A stretch of DNA of 64,000 nucleotides from Rhizobium sp. CF080 (GCF_000282095.2 NZ_AKKC02000004.1:1488001-1552000), one strand, 5' to 3'; counted from the stretch's first letter, positions 35,493 through 45,347 are shown. Numbers and translations: made by a program. The notes: generated by a model not told the origin, from the sequence alone.

Positions 35493-36998
35493 ATGGACTT
35501 CCTGAATAATCTCGGCCTGGGTTTCGAGGCCGCCCTCTCACTGAACAACCTGACATTCTGCTTCATCGGTGTGCTGGTCGGCACCGCCATCGGCATTCTG
35601 CCGGGGCTCGGCCCGCTGGCAACGATCGCCATGCTCCTGCCGCTGACCTATTCGCTCGAACCGGTCACCGGCCTGATCATGATCTCCGGCATCTATTACG
35701 GCGCGCAATACGGCGGCTCCACGACCGCGATCCTCGTCAACCTGCCGGGAGAATCTTCTTCAGTCGTCTCCTGCCTTGACGGCCATCAGATGGCACGCAA
35801 GGGCCGGGCCGGCGCGGCACTGGCCATCGCAGCGCTCGGGTCCTTCTTCGCGGGAACGATCGCGACAATGCTGATCGCGGCATTTTCCCCCATTCTGGCG
35901 GAAGTGGCATTCCTCTTCGGCCCGGTCGAATATTTCGCGATGATGGTACTGGGGCTCACGGCTGCGACGCTTCTTGCCCACGGCTCGTTCATCAAGGGTG
36001 TCGCCATGGTCCTGACCGGGCTGATCCTCGGCCTCGTCGGCGCAGACGTGAACAGCGGCACATACCGCTTTACGTTCGGCTCCTTCTCACTGACCGAAGG
36101 CATCGAGTTCGTCGCGGTGGCGATGGGTCTTTTCGCCTTCACCGATATCGTGACCAACATCCGCGGCGACCAGGCGCGGGAGGTCACCACGCCTTCGCTG
36201 CGCAATCTGTGGCTAAACCGCAGGGAAGCCACGGAGGCGGCCTTTCCTGTGATACGCGGCACGGCGATCGGATCGGTGCTGGGTCTCCTTCCCGGCGGCG
36301 GCGCGATGATTTCCTCGTTTGCATCCTATGCCATCGAGAAACGTCTTGCCAAAAGGCCGCAGGAATTCGGCCACGGCGCGATTGCCGGTCTCGCAGGCCC
36401 GGAGGCGGCCAACAATGCCGGGGCACAGACCTCCTTCATCCCGATGCTGACACTGGGCATCCCGAGCAACGGCGTAATGGCGTTGATGATCGGCGCATTG
36501 ATGGTGCACAATATCGCCCCCGGCCCCTATGTCATGGTCTCCAATCCGGAAGTTTTCTGGGGCCTGATCGCGTCGATGTGGATCGGCAATGCGATGCTGG
36601 TAATCTTGAACCTTCCACTTATTCCGCTGTGGGTCCGGTTGATCCAGGTTCACTACTGGATCCTCTATCCGATCATTCTCACCGTATGCTGCGTGGGCCT
36701 GTTCAGCATAGAGAACAGCCTGCTGCCGATCTATTTCGCAGCCGGGTTTACGCTCGTGGGCTGCCTGTTCTGGCGCTTCCGCGCCGAGGCGGCACCGCTC
36801 CTTCTCGGCTTCATCCTGGGGCCGCTGATGGAGGAACACTTTCGCCGTGCCCTCCTTCTTTCGAATGGCGACCTGGCAATCTTCTATCAGAGCCCCCTTT
36901 CGATCGTGATGCTCTCCATCGCGGCGGTCATGTGCCTGGTCATCGTGCTCCCGCAAATCCGCCGTGGCCGCAGCGTGGCCTTTACAGAAGATGCGTAG
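35493..36998 (+). CDS. tctA: TTT-family large membrane subunit (TctA)
   Basis: A 501-aa permease with about twelve helices. The family signature GTAIGILPGLGPLATIAMLL is near the N-terminus, repeated in inverted-topology form as GSVLGLLPGGGAMISS in the second half. YYGAQYGGSTTAILVNLPGE is highly conserved. It forms the secondary transport channel for the acid delivered by TctC. Confidence 0.95.
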   Translation: MDFLNNLGLGFEAALSLNNLTFCFIGVLVGTAIGILPGLGPLATIAMLLPLTYSLEPVTGLIMISGIYYGAQYGGSTTAILVNLPGESSSVVSCLDGHQMARKGRAGAALAIAALGSFFAGTIATMLIAAFSPILAEVAFLFGPVEYFAMMVLGLTAATLLAHGSFIKGVAMVLTGLILGLVGADVNSGTYRFTFGSFSLTEGIEFVAVAMGLFAFTDIVTNIRGDQAREVTTPSLRNLWLNRREATEAAFPVIRGTAIGSVLGLLPGGGAMISSFASYAIEKRLAKRPQEFGHGAIAGLAGPEAANNAGAQTSFIPMLTLGIPSNGVMALMIGALMVHNIAPGPYVMVSNPEVFWGLIASMWIGNAMLVILNLPLIPLWVRLIQVHYWILYPIILTVCCVGLFSIENSLLPIYFAAGFTLVGCLFWRFRAEAAPLLLGFILGPLMEEHFRRALLLSNGDLAIFYQSPLSIVMLSIAAVMCLVIVLPQIRRGRSVAFTEDA

Positions 36999-37165
36999 CG
37001 CGCATCGCCTCGACTTTGCCCCGACGTGATTTCGAACACGGCATTTCTGTGCGTGAAACGCTGACCGATTTGTTTTGCGCTCTGCGCGAGCAGATGCGAG
37101 CGAGGAGCCAGCAAGACCGCCTCAGCGCCTGCAACTGCAGTACGTTGAAAACACAGGAGAAAGAT

Positions 37166-38053
37166 TTGGCCAATCCGACCATCATCAGCTGCGCCGTCAC
37201 AGGCAACATCACGAGTGTCGAATCGACGCCTTACTTGCCTGTCACACCCGAGCAGATCGCAAACTCCTGCCTTGAAGCCGTGCGAGCGGGTGCGGCGATC
37301 GTGCATATCCACGTCCGGCATCCGGATGGACGGCCGAGCATGGAGTTGCAGCACTATCGCGAGGTGGTGGATCGCCTTCGCGCGGCGGATGAGGACGTCA
37401 TCATCAATCTGACCACCGGACCGGGCGGGCGGTTCGTTCCAGGCGAGCCGGAGCCGAGCATTGCCGGGCCGGGAACGACGTTGCTGCCGCCGGAACGGCG
37501 CGTCGAACATATCGCCGCCCTTCGGCCCGAAATCTGCAGCCTCGATTTCAACACCATGTATTCCGGCAGTTCGGTCGTCATCAACACGCCGCGCAACCTC
37601 GGCATCATGGCGGACATCATCCGGGAGGCCGGCGTCAGGCCTGAACTCGAAGTCTTCGACACCGGCGATATCCAGCTTGCCAACCAGTTCATCCAGGAAG
37701 GGCGCATCGATGCGCCTGCCCTCTTCCAGATCGTGCTGGGCGTCCGCTATGGAGCGATCGCTACGCCGGAGACCCTCGCCTACATGAAGTCGCTGCTGCC
37801 GGCGAAATCGCACTGGGCGGCCTTCGGCATCGGCCGATGGGAATTTCCCATGCTGGCGCAGGCCTGGCTGCTCGGCGGCCACGTGCGCGTCGGTCTGGAA
37901 GACAACATCTATCTCGAAAAAGGCGTTCTGGCGAAAAGCAATGCGGAGCTCGTTCACAAGGCCGTACGCATCCTGAAGGAACTCGGTGGCTCGATCGCCA
38001 CACCCGGGGAAACGCGCGAGATTCTGGGGATCAAGAAACAGCCTCCCAGATGA
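37166..38053 (+). CDS. Beta-keto acid cleavage enzyme (BKACE, DUF849)
   Basis: A 295-aa TIM-barrel enzyme. AAIVHIHVRHPDGRPS supplies the two zinc histidines; VIINLTTGPGGRF and LEVFDTGD are typical; VRVGLEDNIYLEKG near the end carries the conserved Glu. Start is TTG at 37166, 5 bases after AGGAGA; the frame is open far upstream only as a tctA shadow. BKACE enzymes transfer the acyl part of a beta-keto acid to acetyl-CoA, giving acetoacetate and a new CoA ester. This suggests the imported acid is turned into a beta-keto acid. Confidence 0.92.
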   Translation: MANPTIISCAVTGNITSVESTPYLPVTPEQIANSCLEAVRAGAAIVHIHVRHPDGRPSMELQHYREVVDRLRAADEDVIINLTTGPGGRFVPGEPEPSIAGPGTTLLPPERRVEHIAALRPEICSLDFNTMYSGSSVVINTPRNLGIMADIIREAGVRPELEVFDTGDIQLANQFIQEGRIDAPALFQIVLGVRYGAIATPETLAYMKSLLPAKSHWAAFGIGRWEFPMLAQAWLLGGHVRVGLEDNIYLEKGVLAKSNAELVHKAVRILKELGGSIATPGETREILGIKKQPPR

Positions 38054-38147
38054 ACCGAAGACCGTCACGCCTGCCGAAAACCTTACCCAGAAGGGAGGCG
38101 CCGGCGGCGTTTCATGAACACATTTTGAAACCGAAGCGGAGGATCCC

Positions 38148-39059
38148 ATGTACGACCAGAGCGACCCCAGATCCAGCCTGGCTCAGGCGGCAGAGCCGAA
38201 GGAAGCCCATGTGCACAGCAGCTATTTCGGCTCGCAGCTTGGCCTGTTTTACGGCACCGAACCGCAGGTCTCCGACGAGAATGGAAAGACCTGGATCAGC
38301 CGTGGGCAGAATTTCGTCATCGCCTACAGCGACGGAAAGGAAGGCGGCGTCTTTGCACGCAGTGCGCAGCCGGACGAATATGCCCTGATCATCCCCGATC
38401 GGGAGACATCCGTCGAGATTACCACCGCTGACGGTACGACAACCGTCCCCGGCTATTCGGTCGCCTTTCTGCCGCCGGGCAAGAGCAGCATCCGCATGCT
38501 GACCTCCGGCGGCATCGTTCGGCTTTTCACGCCGAAATCGACAGACATGGCCGAAGCTGCTTCCAATGCGCAAGCATTCTCAGGCCCGCATCCCAATGTC
38601 CCGCCGTTCGAAGCCTGGCCGGAACCGTCGGGCGGGCTCAAGCTCAAGTGGTACACGCTGGACGTTCCCGAAGATCCGTCCCGGTTCGGTCGGATCTACC
38701 GGTGCACCACCTTCATGATCAACTACCTGACGCCGCGTATCGGCCCCCGCGAGCGGGACAAGGTCTCACCGCATCATCACGACGACTTCGAGCAATGCTC
38801 GCTGGCCCTGACCGGCACCTTCACACACCATCTTCGCTGGCCGTGGACGACGAACATGAACATCTGGCGCGATGACGAGCATCTCTACTGCGAGTCGCCG
38901 TCCATCTGCGTGATCCCGCCGCCGTCGATCCACACCACTACCGCGGAGTCGGCCGGCGTGAACCAGCTCGTCGACATATTCGCACCACCGCGCGTGGATT
39001 TCTCGCTGAAGCCCGGCTGGGTTCTCAACGAAGACGATTATCCGATGCGCAAGGCGTAA
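38148..39059 (+). CDS. Bicupin-like protein, unknown function
   Basis: A 303-aa protein. The second half has a cupin-like metal motif: SPHHHDDFEQCSLALTG, then VIPPPSIHTTTAE for the later His. The first half resembles a degenerate cupin (GYSVAFLPPGKSSI). No signal peptide. As last gene of the left operon it may be a dioxygenase or isomerase of the carboxylate pathway. The assignment to the cupin fold rests on His spacing; exact family not recognised. Confidence 0.65.
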   Translation: MYDQSDPRSSLAQAAEPKEAHVHSSYFGSQLGLFYGTEPQVSDENGKTWISRGQNFVIAYSDGKEGGVFARSAQPDEYALIIPDRETSVEITTADGTTTVPGYSVAFLPPGKSSIRMLTSGGIVRLFTPKSTDMAEAASNAQAFSGPHPNVPPFEAWPEPSGGLKLKWYTLDVPEDPSRFGRIYRCTTFMINYLTPRIGPRERDKVSPHHHDDFEQCSLALTGTFTHHLRWPWTTNMNIWRDDEHLYCESPSICVIPPPSIHTTTAESAGVNQLVDIFAPPRVDFSLKPGWVLNEDDYPMRKA

Positions 39060-39070
39060 GCTGAATGCAA

Positions 39071-39104
39071 AAAAAGCCCCTTGGAATTTTCCAAGGGGCT
39101 TTTT
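39071..39104. terminator. Bidirectional intrinsic terminator
   Basis: AAAAAGCCCCTTGGAA at 39071-39086 is complementary to TTCCAAGGGGCTTTTT at 39089-39104. The A run and T run make it work on both strands. It ends the left operon (stop at 39059) and the converging right operon (last gene stops at 39130). Confidence 0.92.
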
Positions 39105-39129
39105 ATCAGGATCTAGAGATGTCTGCGGA

Positions 39130-40107
39130 TCAAGTCGGCTGAACCAGCCCCGCCTCGACGAGCGGCCGGATGGATTCGATCTCGCGCTGGATGGAAACCC
39201 GCATCTCGTCCGGAGTGTTGGCAACAGGCGTCAGCCCGAGCGACGTCAGTTTTTCCTTCGCCGCAGGGGTATCGATCCATTCCTTGATGGCGCCACGGAT
39301 CGCAGCAACGATGTCCGCCGGCATTCCCTTCGGACCCACGGCACCGAACCAGAGCGTCTGGTCGTAACCCTTGAAACCCTGCTCAGCGACGGTCGGCACC
39401 TCCGGCAGTTCCCCCGTGCGTTTAGGGGACGTTACGGCGAGCCCGCGGATCTTGGCTTCGCGAATGTGCTGCAGGTAGTTCGACGGCGCGTCGAGGGCGA
39501 AGTGGATATGCCCGCCCAGGAGATCCGCCAGCAGCGGTGGCGATCCCTTGTAGGGGACATGATTGATTTCCACACCAGCCATCTGGCCGATGATGGCCGC
39601 TGCAATATGCCCCTTCGTACCGGCACCCGGGTTGCCGATATTGACCTTGCCGGGGTTTGCCTTGGCGTATGCGACCAGTTCCTGAAGCGACTTTGCCGGA
39701 GCGGAAGCGCTCGCGGTCAGCAAGGCCGGGCTCTCCGCAACGATCGAGATCGGGGTGAAGTCCACCTGCGGATCATAGGCAAGGTTCTTCTGGACGACCT
39801 TGTTGGCCGCGATCGGCGCGCTGCCGCTTACCATGATCGTGTAGCCATCGGGTACAGCGCGGGCGAGTTTGCCGCCGGCCAGCGCTCCCGCTGCACCGGC
39901 ATGATTTTCGACGACGAACTGCTGGCCGAATTTGGCCGTCAGGACGTCAGCCACCAGGCGTGTGATGATATCGCTGGTGCCTCCCGGCGGGTAGGCCGAT
40001 ATCACGACAGCCGATTTGCTTGGCCATTTTCCGGCCGCCCATGCCGTTCCGCTCGAGGCGAGCATAGCCGCCGTACCGCCGAGCACCATGAATTCACGTC
40101 TCTTCAT
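39130..40107 (-). CDS. tctC: TTT-family solute-binding protein (TctC/Bug), second system
   Basis: A 325-aa binding protein. The N-terminus MKRREFMVLGGTAAML holds an RR pair before a hydrophobic stretch ending TAWA, suggesting Tat rather than Sec export. VVISAYPPGGTSDIITR is the Bug carboxylate loop. It lies at the end of the right operon, apart from its TctA-TctB by the SnoaL-like gene. Distinct in sequence from the first TctC, so the two probably differ in ligand. Confidence 0.93.
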   Translation of the reverse strand: MKRREFMVLGGTAAMLASSGTAWAAGKWPSKSAVVISAYPPGGTSDIITRLVADVLTAKFGQQFVVENHAGAAGALAGGKLARAVPDGYTIMVSGSAPIAANKVVQKNLAYDPQVDFTPISIVAESPALLTASASAPAKSLQELVAYAKANPGKVNIGNPGAGTKGHIAAAIIGQMAGVEINHVPYKGSPPLLADLLGGHIHFALDAPSNYLQHIREAKIRGLAVTSPKRTGELPEVPTVAEQGFKGYDQTLWFGAVGPKGMPADIVAAIRGAIKEWIDTPAAKEKLTSLGLTPVANTPDEMRVSIQREIESIRPLVEAGLVQPT

Positions 40108-40238
40108 TGTTCAGTCCTCCCACTCGCCCGTTGATCGAGCCCATGCCGTCAAACTAGCGCAATACATTCTCTTCCCGAACATGCGGCTGCATCCGTTTCG
40201 CTGCTTGGAACGCCTTGGCAGCGGCTGCCAAGTCCTCC

Positions 40239-40862
40239 TCATTCCCCGCCGGCAAGCCAGCGATCCTCTCCGGCATGGAAAGCAGCCAGCTGATCCGGCC
40301 GATCGTCGCCAAGCAGGTCGGGATTGACCTTCACGCCCCGGACGCTCTGGATATAGGCAAGGAACTTGTAGGAGGGCCGCATCGAGTTCAGCTTCACCCA
40401 ATCGATCGGAAGCGTCTCGGACGGGTTGACCGGCGTCATCACGTCCCGCTCGAACAGAACCTCGAAGGAGAGAAGCTTCCAGGCGCCGGATTCCCTGAAT
40501 GCGCGGGAAAAGAACCGGCAGAACACGTGAAAATCCACCTCGACATTCTCCAACCGCGCGCGATTGAAAATCATGGCGGGACTTTCCACCGTCGCCCGGT
40601 CGCCCGTGATCTGGGCAAAGGCGGGAAACACCCAGTGCTTGCTGTTGCCCGTATTGCTCATCCATTTCCGCGTGGCTTCCACATAGGCGTCGCCGCCGCG
40701 GCCGTCGTACCAGCTCGTGCGGATATAGGCGTCACGGTGGAAACAGGCACTCATGACGTCGAAGCGGCGCTGGTCGCGCGCGAAGCGTTCGCGGCGCACC
40801 AGATCGAAGAGTTCCTCGCGGTCGAGATGAGCCCGCAGGCGAGCGTCGAAATCCTTTGGCAT
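40239..40862 (-). CDS. SnoaL/NTF2-like protein, longer form
   Basis: A 207-aa protein. REELFDLVRRERFARDQRRFDVMSACFH and the DAYIRTSWYDGRGGDAYVEA segment are typical of SnoaL_4-type proteins, with an extra C-terminal 60 residues. Such proteins appear in aromatic and polyketide pathways as hydratases, dehydratases or small subunits. It stands between TctA and TctC of the right operon, mirroring the SnoaL gene at the head of the left one. Confidence 0.72.
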   Translation of the reverse strand: MPKDFDARLRAHLDREELFDLVRRERFARDQRRFDVMSACFHRDAYIRTSWYDGRGGDAYVEATRKWMSNTGNSKHWVFPAFAQITGDRATVESPAMIFNRARLENVEVDFHVFCRFFSRAFRESGAWKLLSFEVLFERDVMTPVNPSETLPIDWVKLNSMRPSYKFLAYIQSVRGVKVNPDLLGDDRPDQLAAFHAGEDRWLAGGE

Positions 40863-40929
40863 GGGGTCTCCTGGGTTTTATTGCAGGCGCTGGCGGCGCA
40901 GACGAAGGTGCAGGAAGCCGGCGACATTG

Positions 40930-42447
40930 TCAGTCGGCTTCCTGCAGCCCCTCCTCGCGCACTTTGCGGAAACGGGGGGACACGATCGACAGAAGCAGCA
41001 GGGCGGCGACGCTCAGTGTCCCGAGGCTGAGTGGGCTGGTGAAGAAAACACTGGCATCGCCATGGGAAATCAGCAGCGCCCGCCGCAGATATTCTTCGGC
41101 CATCGGGCCAAGAATCATGGCGAGGATAAGCGGAGCAGGCTCCGCGCCGACCTTCCGGAAGAAATAGCCCAGCATGCCGAACAGGGCCATCATGTAGACG
41201 TCGAAGACGCTGTTGTTGATGCTGTAGACGCCGATTGCAACGAAGGCGCAGATCATCGGAAACAGGTATTGATAGGGCACCGAGATCAGTTTCGCCCAGA
41301 CGCCGACCAGGGGAAGGTTGAGGAACAGCAGCATCAGGTTTCCGAGCCACATGGAGACGACCAGGCCCCAGAACAGAGCCGGCTGCTGGGTGAGGATTTC
41401 CGGTCCCGGCTGCACGCCCTGCACGACGAGCGCACCGATCATCAGGGCCATGGTCGCGGTGCCGGGCAGGCCGAGCGTCAACATGGGAATGAAACATGTC
41501 TGGGCGGCCGCGTTGTTTGCCGCCTCCGGGGCGGCGACGCCTTCGATCGCCCCTTTGCCGAACTCGGCGGAATAACGCGAGACCTTCTTTTCCAGCGCAT
41601 AGGCGGAGAAGGACGCGAGCAGCACGCCTGCCCCCGGCAGCACGCCGAGCAGGACACCGATCCCGGTGCCGCGCAGGATCGGCGCGACCATGCGCTTCCA
41701 GTCCTCGCGGGTCGGAAACAGGCTGCTGACCGGTGCCACGCCGGCCGCCCGGCTGCGCTCATTCTCAAGATTTGCAAGAACGTCGCCAAGGCCGAAAATG
41801 CCCGTCGCCACCACGACGAAATCCAGGCCGTCGAGCAGGTTCGGCGTACCGAAAGTGAAGCGCGCGGCGCCCGAATTGACGTCTGTTCCGATCATGCCGA
41901 GGACCATGCCGAACAGGGCCATGCCGAAGGCGGTCAGCAGGGAGCCGCTCGCCAGCACCATCGAGGTGATCAGCCCGAGCACGATCAGAGAGAAATATTC
42001 CGCAGGGCCGAAGGCCAGCGCAAGACTTGCGAGCAGCGGCGCCGAAATCGCGATGAAAAGCGTGCCGACCGTTCCGGCGAAGAAGCTCCCGATCGCCGCC
42101 GCGGCGAGCGCACGGCCCGCCTTTCCCTGTTTCGCCATCTCGTGGCCATCAAGCATGGTGACAACCGACGAAGCCTCTCCGGGAAGGTTCATCAGGATAG
42201 CGGTCGTCGAGCCTCCGTATTGCGAACCGTAGAAGATGCCTGCCAGCATGATCAGCGCGGTATCGACCGGCAGACCGAAGGTGAAGGGCAGAAGCATGGA
42301 AATAGTCGCGATCGGCCCGAGACCGGGCAGCACGCCGACCGCCGTGCCAAGCAGCACGCCTAAGAAACAATAAAGAAGGTTCCCAAACGTCGTCGCCGTC
42401 GAGAAGCCCAGGAGAAGTCCGTTGAATATATCCATGTCGAGGCTCAC
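40930..42447 (-). CDS. tctA: TTT-family large membrane subunit (TctA), second system
   Basis: A 505-aa permease of about twelve helices. GTAVGVLPGLGPIATISMLL and FYGSQYGGSTTAILMNLPGE are diagnostic; GVLLGVLPGAGVLLAS is the second-half repeat. It starts 10 bases after the TctB stop. Parallel to the TctA of the left operon. The 500-aa ORF on the other strand is a shadow. Confidence 0.95.
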   Translation of the reverse strand: MSLDMDIFNGLLLGFSTATTFGNLLYCFLGVLLGTAVGVLPGLGPIATISMLLPFTFGLPVDTALIMLAGIFYGSQYGGSTTAILMNLPGEASSVVTMLDGHEMAKQGKAGRALAAAAIGSFFAGTVGTLFIAISAPLLASLALAFGPAEYFSLIVLGLITSMVLASGSLLTAFGMALFGMVLGMIGTDVNSGAARFTFGTPNLLDGLDFVVVATGIFGLGDVLANLENERSRAAGVAPVSSLFPTREDWKRMVAPILRGTGIGVLLGVLPGAGVLLASFSAYALEKKVSRYSAEFGKGAIEGVAAPEAANNAAAQTCFIPMLTLGLPGTATMALMIGALVVQGVQPGPEILTQQPALFWGLVVSMWLGNLMLLFLNLPLVGVWAKLISVPYQYLFPMICAFVAIGVYSINNSVFDVYMMALFGMLGYFFRKVGAEPAPLILAMILGPMAEEYLRRALLISHGDASVFFTSPLSLGTLSVAALLLLSIVSPRFRKVREEGLQEAD

Positions 42448-42457
42448 GAAGCGTTGG

Positions 42458-42907
42458 TTATTGCAGCCAGGTACCGAGCACGGGCATCGGCAGCCCGATC
42501 AACTCCACGAAAAGAACCGCGCACAGGCCCGCAAAAATCAGCGCACCAGCAAACGCCTTCCAGTCGAGCCGGAACTTGACGCTGGTCGCCGCGCTGAGGA
42601 CGAGGAGCAGGAAGACGGCCGGCAGGAGGCCGAGGGGCTCGACCGCCAGGCCGAAGACAACGATCGCCGCAGGTACAAGTGTCAGCGCCTTCCAACGGAT
42701 GGCCGGAAAAGGATCGCCCGACATGGACATGGAGCGGATCAGCACACAGATGCCGGTCAAAACGAGGAGGCTTGAGATGATGACGGGGAAATAGCCCGGC
42801 CCCATGCGTCCCGCTGTGCCGAACGGATACTGGATGGCGATCCAGAGCGCTATGCTTCCGATGACGGCGAAAAAGAGCCCTAATATACTGTCTTGACCGA
42901 TCTTCAT
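42458..42907 (-). CDS. tctB: TTT-family small membrane subunit (TctB), second system
   Basis: A 149-aa protein with four hydrophobic helices (LGLFFAVIGSIALWIAI, PVIISSLLVLTGICVLI). The ATG at 42907 (MKIGQD) is preceded by GGGAGG-type purines; an ORF from 42988 is longer but less likely. GPGYFP is the TctB motif. It sits about 120 bases after the aldehyde dehydrogenase. Confidence 0.9.
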   Translation of the reverse strand: MKIGQDSILGLFFAVIGSIALWIAIQYPFGTAGRMGPGYFPVIISSLLVLTGICVLIRSMSMSGDPFPAIRWKALTLVPAAIVVFGLAVEPLGLLPAVFLLLVLSAATSVKFRLDWKAFAGALIFAGLCAVLFVELIGLPMPVLGTWLQ

Positions 42908-43025
42908 CGGCAAACCTCCCATGCAAATGAACAGAGGCCCCGTGCCTTGACGGCAAGGTTTGGCCAATGAAATCGATACGCCATGCAATCAGCCTCGGCC
43001 TTCCTCCTGCCGAAACCGGTGCCCG

Positions 43026-44456
43026 CTACTGCCCGGCAGGGTAGCCAAGTATGGCCTTGATTTCGAGATATTCTTCAAAGCCGAATAGGCCGAACTCGCG
43101 TCCGTTGCCGGACTGTTTGTAACCTCCGAACGGCAGGCTGCGGTCGAAGGCAGCACCGTTCAGATAGACCCGCCCCGCCCGGATGCGGTTGGCGACCTTG
43201 CGGGCATGATCCGGGTCCTTCGACTGTACGAAACCCGCGAGCCCGAAGGGCGTATCGTTTGCTATCGCAATTGCTTCTTCTTCGGTGTCATAGTTCAGGA
43301 TGGACAGGACAGGCCCGAAGATTTCCTCGCGAGAAATCGTCATGTCGGGCGTGACGTCGCCGAACACCGTGGGGCGCACGTAATAACCGCGATTGAGTTC
43401 GGCAGGACGCCCTGGCCCGCCCGCCACCAGCGTCGCACCTTCGTCGATGCCGGTCTGTATCAGGTTCTGGACTTTGTCGAACTGCTGCTGGCTGACCAGC
43501 GGCCCCATCGTGGATTTCGGATCGAGCGGATCGCCGAGACGGATGCTGTCGACCGCCCTGCGGGCCGCTTCAAACGCCTGGTCACGCTGCGAACGGTGAA
43601 CGAGCATGCGCGTAGGCGACTGACAGTTCTGACCGGCATTGGTGTAGCAGGCATGCACGCCGGCCTCGACCGAAGCGTCGAGATCGGCGTCCGTCAGGAT
43701 GATGTTTGCGGACTTTCCGCCAAGTTCCTGGGCGACCCGCTTGACGGTATCGGCCGCCAGCTTGGCGACCCTGATGCCGGCTACCGTCGAACCCGTGAAC
43801 GACACCATGTCGATTTCGGGATGGCCCGCAATGGCTTCTCCGACGGTGGGGCCGTCGCCATTCACGAGATTGAAGACGCCGGGCGGAAGACCCGCCGCGT
43901 CGATGATCTCCGCAAGAAACATCGAACTGAGCGGCGCGATCTCGCTCGGCTTCAGAACGACGGTACAGCCGGTTGCAAGCGCTGGCGCAACCTTGGAGGC
44001 AACCTGGTTCAGCGGCCAGTTCCAGGGCGTGATGAAACCACAGACGCCGATTGGTTCGCGGCGCAGGATGCCATTTCCCATCCGATGTTCGAAGTCGTAA
44101 TTGGCGAGCACGCGAACCACTTCCTCGAAATGGAAGAGAGCGACAGTCGCCTGGCGCTCGGTCGAGAAGGTGATGGGTGATCCCATCTCCAAGGTCATCA
44201 GCTTCGCGAGCTCCGGCAGATGTGCCCGGAAGCCGGCGATGATCTTTTCGAGATAGCCCAGCCGCTCTTCGACGCTCGTTTCGCTATAGAGCGCAAAAGC
44301 GCGTCGGGCCGCCCGTGCCGCCCTATCGATGTCTTGGCGCGAGCCGAGGCTGATCCGCGCGAACGTCTCCTCGGTCGCCGGGTTGGTTATGCCGATCGTC
44401 GCCGGAACCGCAGGGTCGACCCATCGGCCGTCTATGTAAAACTTCAGTTTTTCCAT
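43026..44456 (-). CDS. NAD(P)-dependent aldehyde dehydrogenase
   Basis: A 476-aa enzyme from ATG 44456 (MEKLKFYIDGRWVDP); ATG 44468 and GTG 44480 add a few residues. Key parts: GFITPWNWPLNQ, the cofactor loop SFTGSTVAG, the general base Glu in QELGGKSAN, and the catalytic Cys in GQNCQSP. It converts an aldehyde to an acid, often a semialdehyde in such operons. Followed by tctB and preceded by the SDR. Confidence 0.93.
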   Translation of the reverse strand: MEKLKFYIDGRWVDPAVPATIGITNPATEETFARISLGSRQDIDRAARAARRAFALYSETSVEERLGYLEKIIAGFRAHLPELAKLMTLEMGSPITFSTERQATVALFHFEEVVRVLANYDFEHRMGNGILRREPIGVCGFITPWNWPLNQVASKVAPALATGCTVVLKPSEIAPLSSMFLAEIIDAAGLPPGVFNLVNGDGPTVGEAIAGHPEIDMVSFTGSTVAGIRVAKLAADTVKRVAQELGGKSANIILTDADLDASVEAGVHACYTNAGQNCQSPTRMLVHRSQRDQAFEAARRAVDSIRLGDPLDPKSTMGPLVSQQQFDKVQNLIQTGIDEGATLVAGGPGRPAELNRGYYVRPTVFGDVTPDMTISREEIFGPVLSILNYDTEEEAIAIANDTPFGLAGFVQSKDPDHARKVANRIRAGRVYLNGAAFDRSLPFGGYKQSGNGREFGLFGFEEYLEIKAILGYPAGQ

Positions 44457-44585
44457 CGTTCCGTTCATTGCTGCTGGCACCGGAGGGCTCGGGAGTTCTG
44501 AGACATTACAGGGCTTGACGTGGCTGGCAACGCGTTCTCGAACACGTTTCGCCAGACGACAACGGGGCCGCCACGGAAGGCTCCC

Positions 44586-45347
44586 TCATAAATGCCTGCC
44601 TTCATCCACCGGCACGATAATCCCGGTCGAACTCGTCAGGTTGACGACGCAGGCGATAACGGCCCGCGCCACATCGTCGGGCGTGGTCACCCGCCCGAGA
44701 GGAAGCTTTTCGGCTACCTTCTCGAGCTGCTCGCGGGTGCGGTTGGGAACGAAATCCGTATCGACCCCGGCGGGCGACACCGAAAAGACCCGCACCTTCG
44801 GCGCCAGCACCTTGGCGAGTGCGACGGTCAGCGAGTCCAGCCCGGCCTTTGCCGCCAGATAGGCAAGGCTGCTGCCGATCCCGGTCCGCGCCGCGATCGA
44901 TGAGATATTGACGATGGCAGCATTGTCGCCGCGCTCTAACAGCGGGCGAAAAGCGCGGATCACTGCGAAAGGGCCGCGCAGGTTGAGCATCACGGTAAGG
45001 TCGAAGATCTCGTCGGTAAGCCCTTCCAGGTCCCCTGCGGGAACGGGGGTGGTCGCGCCGCCGCAATTGACAAGCGCATCGACACGATCGAACCGCTCTT
45101 TGACCGCAGCGGCGGACTCGGTGATCGAGACCGGATCGTCGATCGCGATACGCAGGGCGACATGTCCGCGTCCTGCAAGACCGCACACCACTTCGTTCGC
45201 CGCATCGGATCGGCTGTTGTAGCCGACGACAACCGTCGAACCCATGCCGGCCAGACGCGCCGCGATGGCCCGGCCGATCCCGCTGCTTGCTCCGGTGACG
45301 ACAGCCACTTTGGGTATGCGGAGCGCGGGGATATCGATAGCAGTCAC
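44586..45347 (-). CDS. Short-chain dehydrogenase/reductase
   Basis: A 253-aa Rossmann enzyme. VVTGASSGIGRAIA binds NAD(P), and SLAYLAAKAG contains the catalytic Tyr and Lys. The GTG at 45347 follows GGAGGAG directly and is preferred; TTG at 45359 overlaps that site. It likely oxidises or reduces a hydroxy/keto intermediate. Lies 39 bases after the aldolase. Confidence 0.92.
   Translation of the reverse strand: MTAIDIPALRIPKVAVVTGASSGIGRAIAARLAGMGSTVVVGYNSRSDAANEVVCGLAGRGHVALRIAIDDPVSITESAAAVKERFDRVDALVNCGGATTPVPAGDLEGLTDEIFDLTVMLNLRGPFAVIRAFRPLLERGDNAAIVNISSIAARTGIGSSLAYLAAKAGLDSLTVALAKVLAPKVRVFSVSPAGVDTDFVPNRTREQLEKVAEKLPLGRVTTPDDVARAVIACVVNLTSSTGIIVPVDEGRHL

Noticed and set aside
36887..38149. 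A 420-aa minus-strand open frame
   Set aside because: Antisense of the BKACE gene and the end of tctA; no recognisable motif.
33398..40862. The two TTT operons as a recent duplication
   Set aside because: TctA, TctB, TctC and SnoaL-like proteins of the two sets differ strongly in sequence and gene order.
40861..42363. A 500-aa plus-strand open frame
   Set aside because: Antisense of the second TctA; very rich in Arg, His, Gln and Glu with no family pattern.
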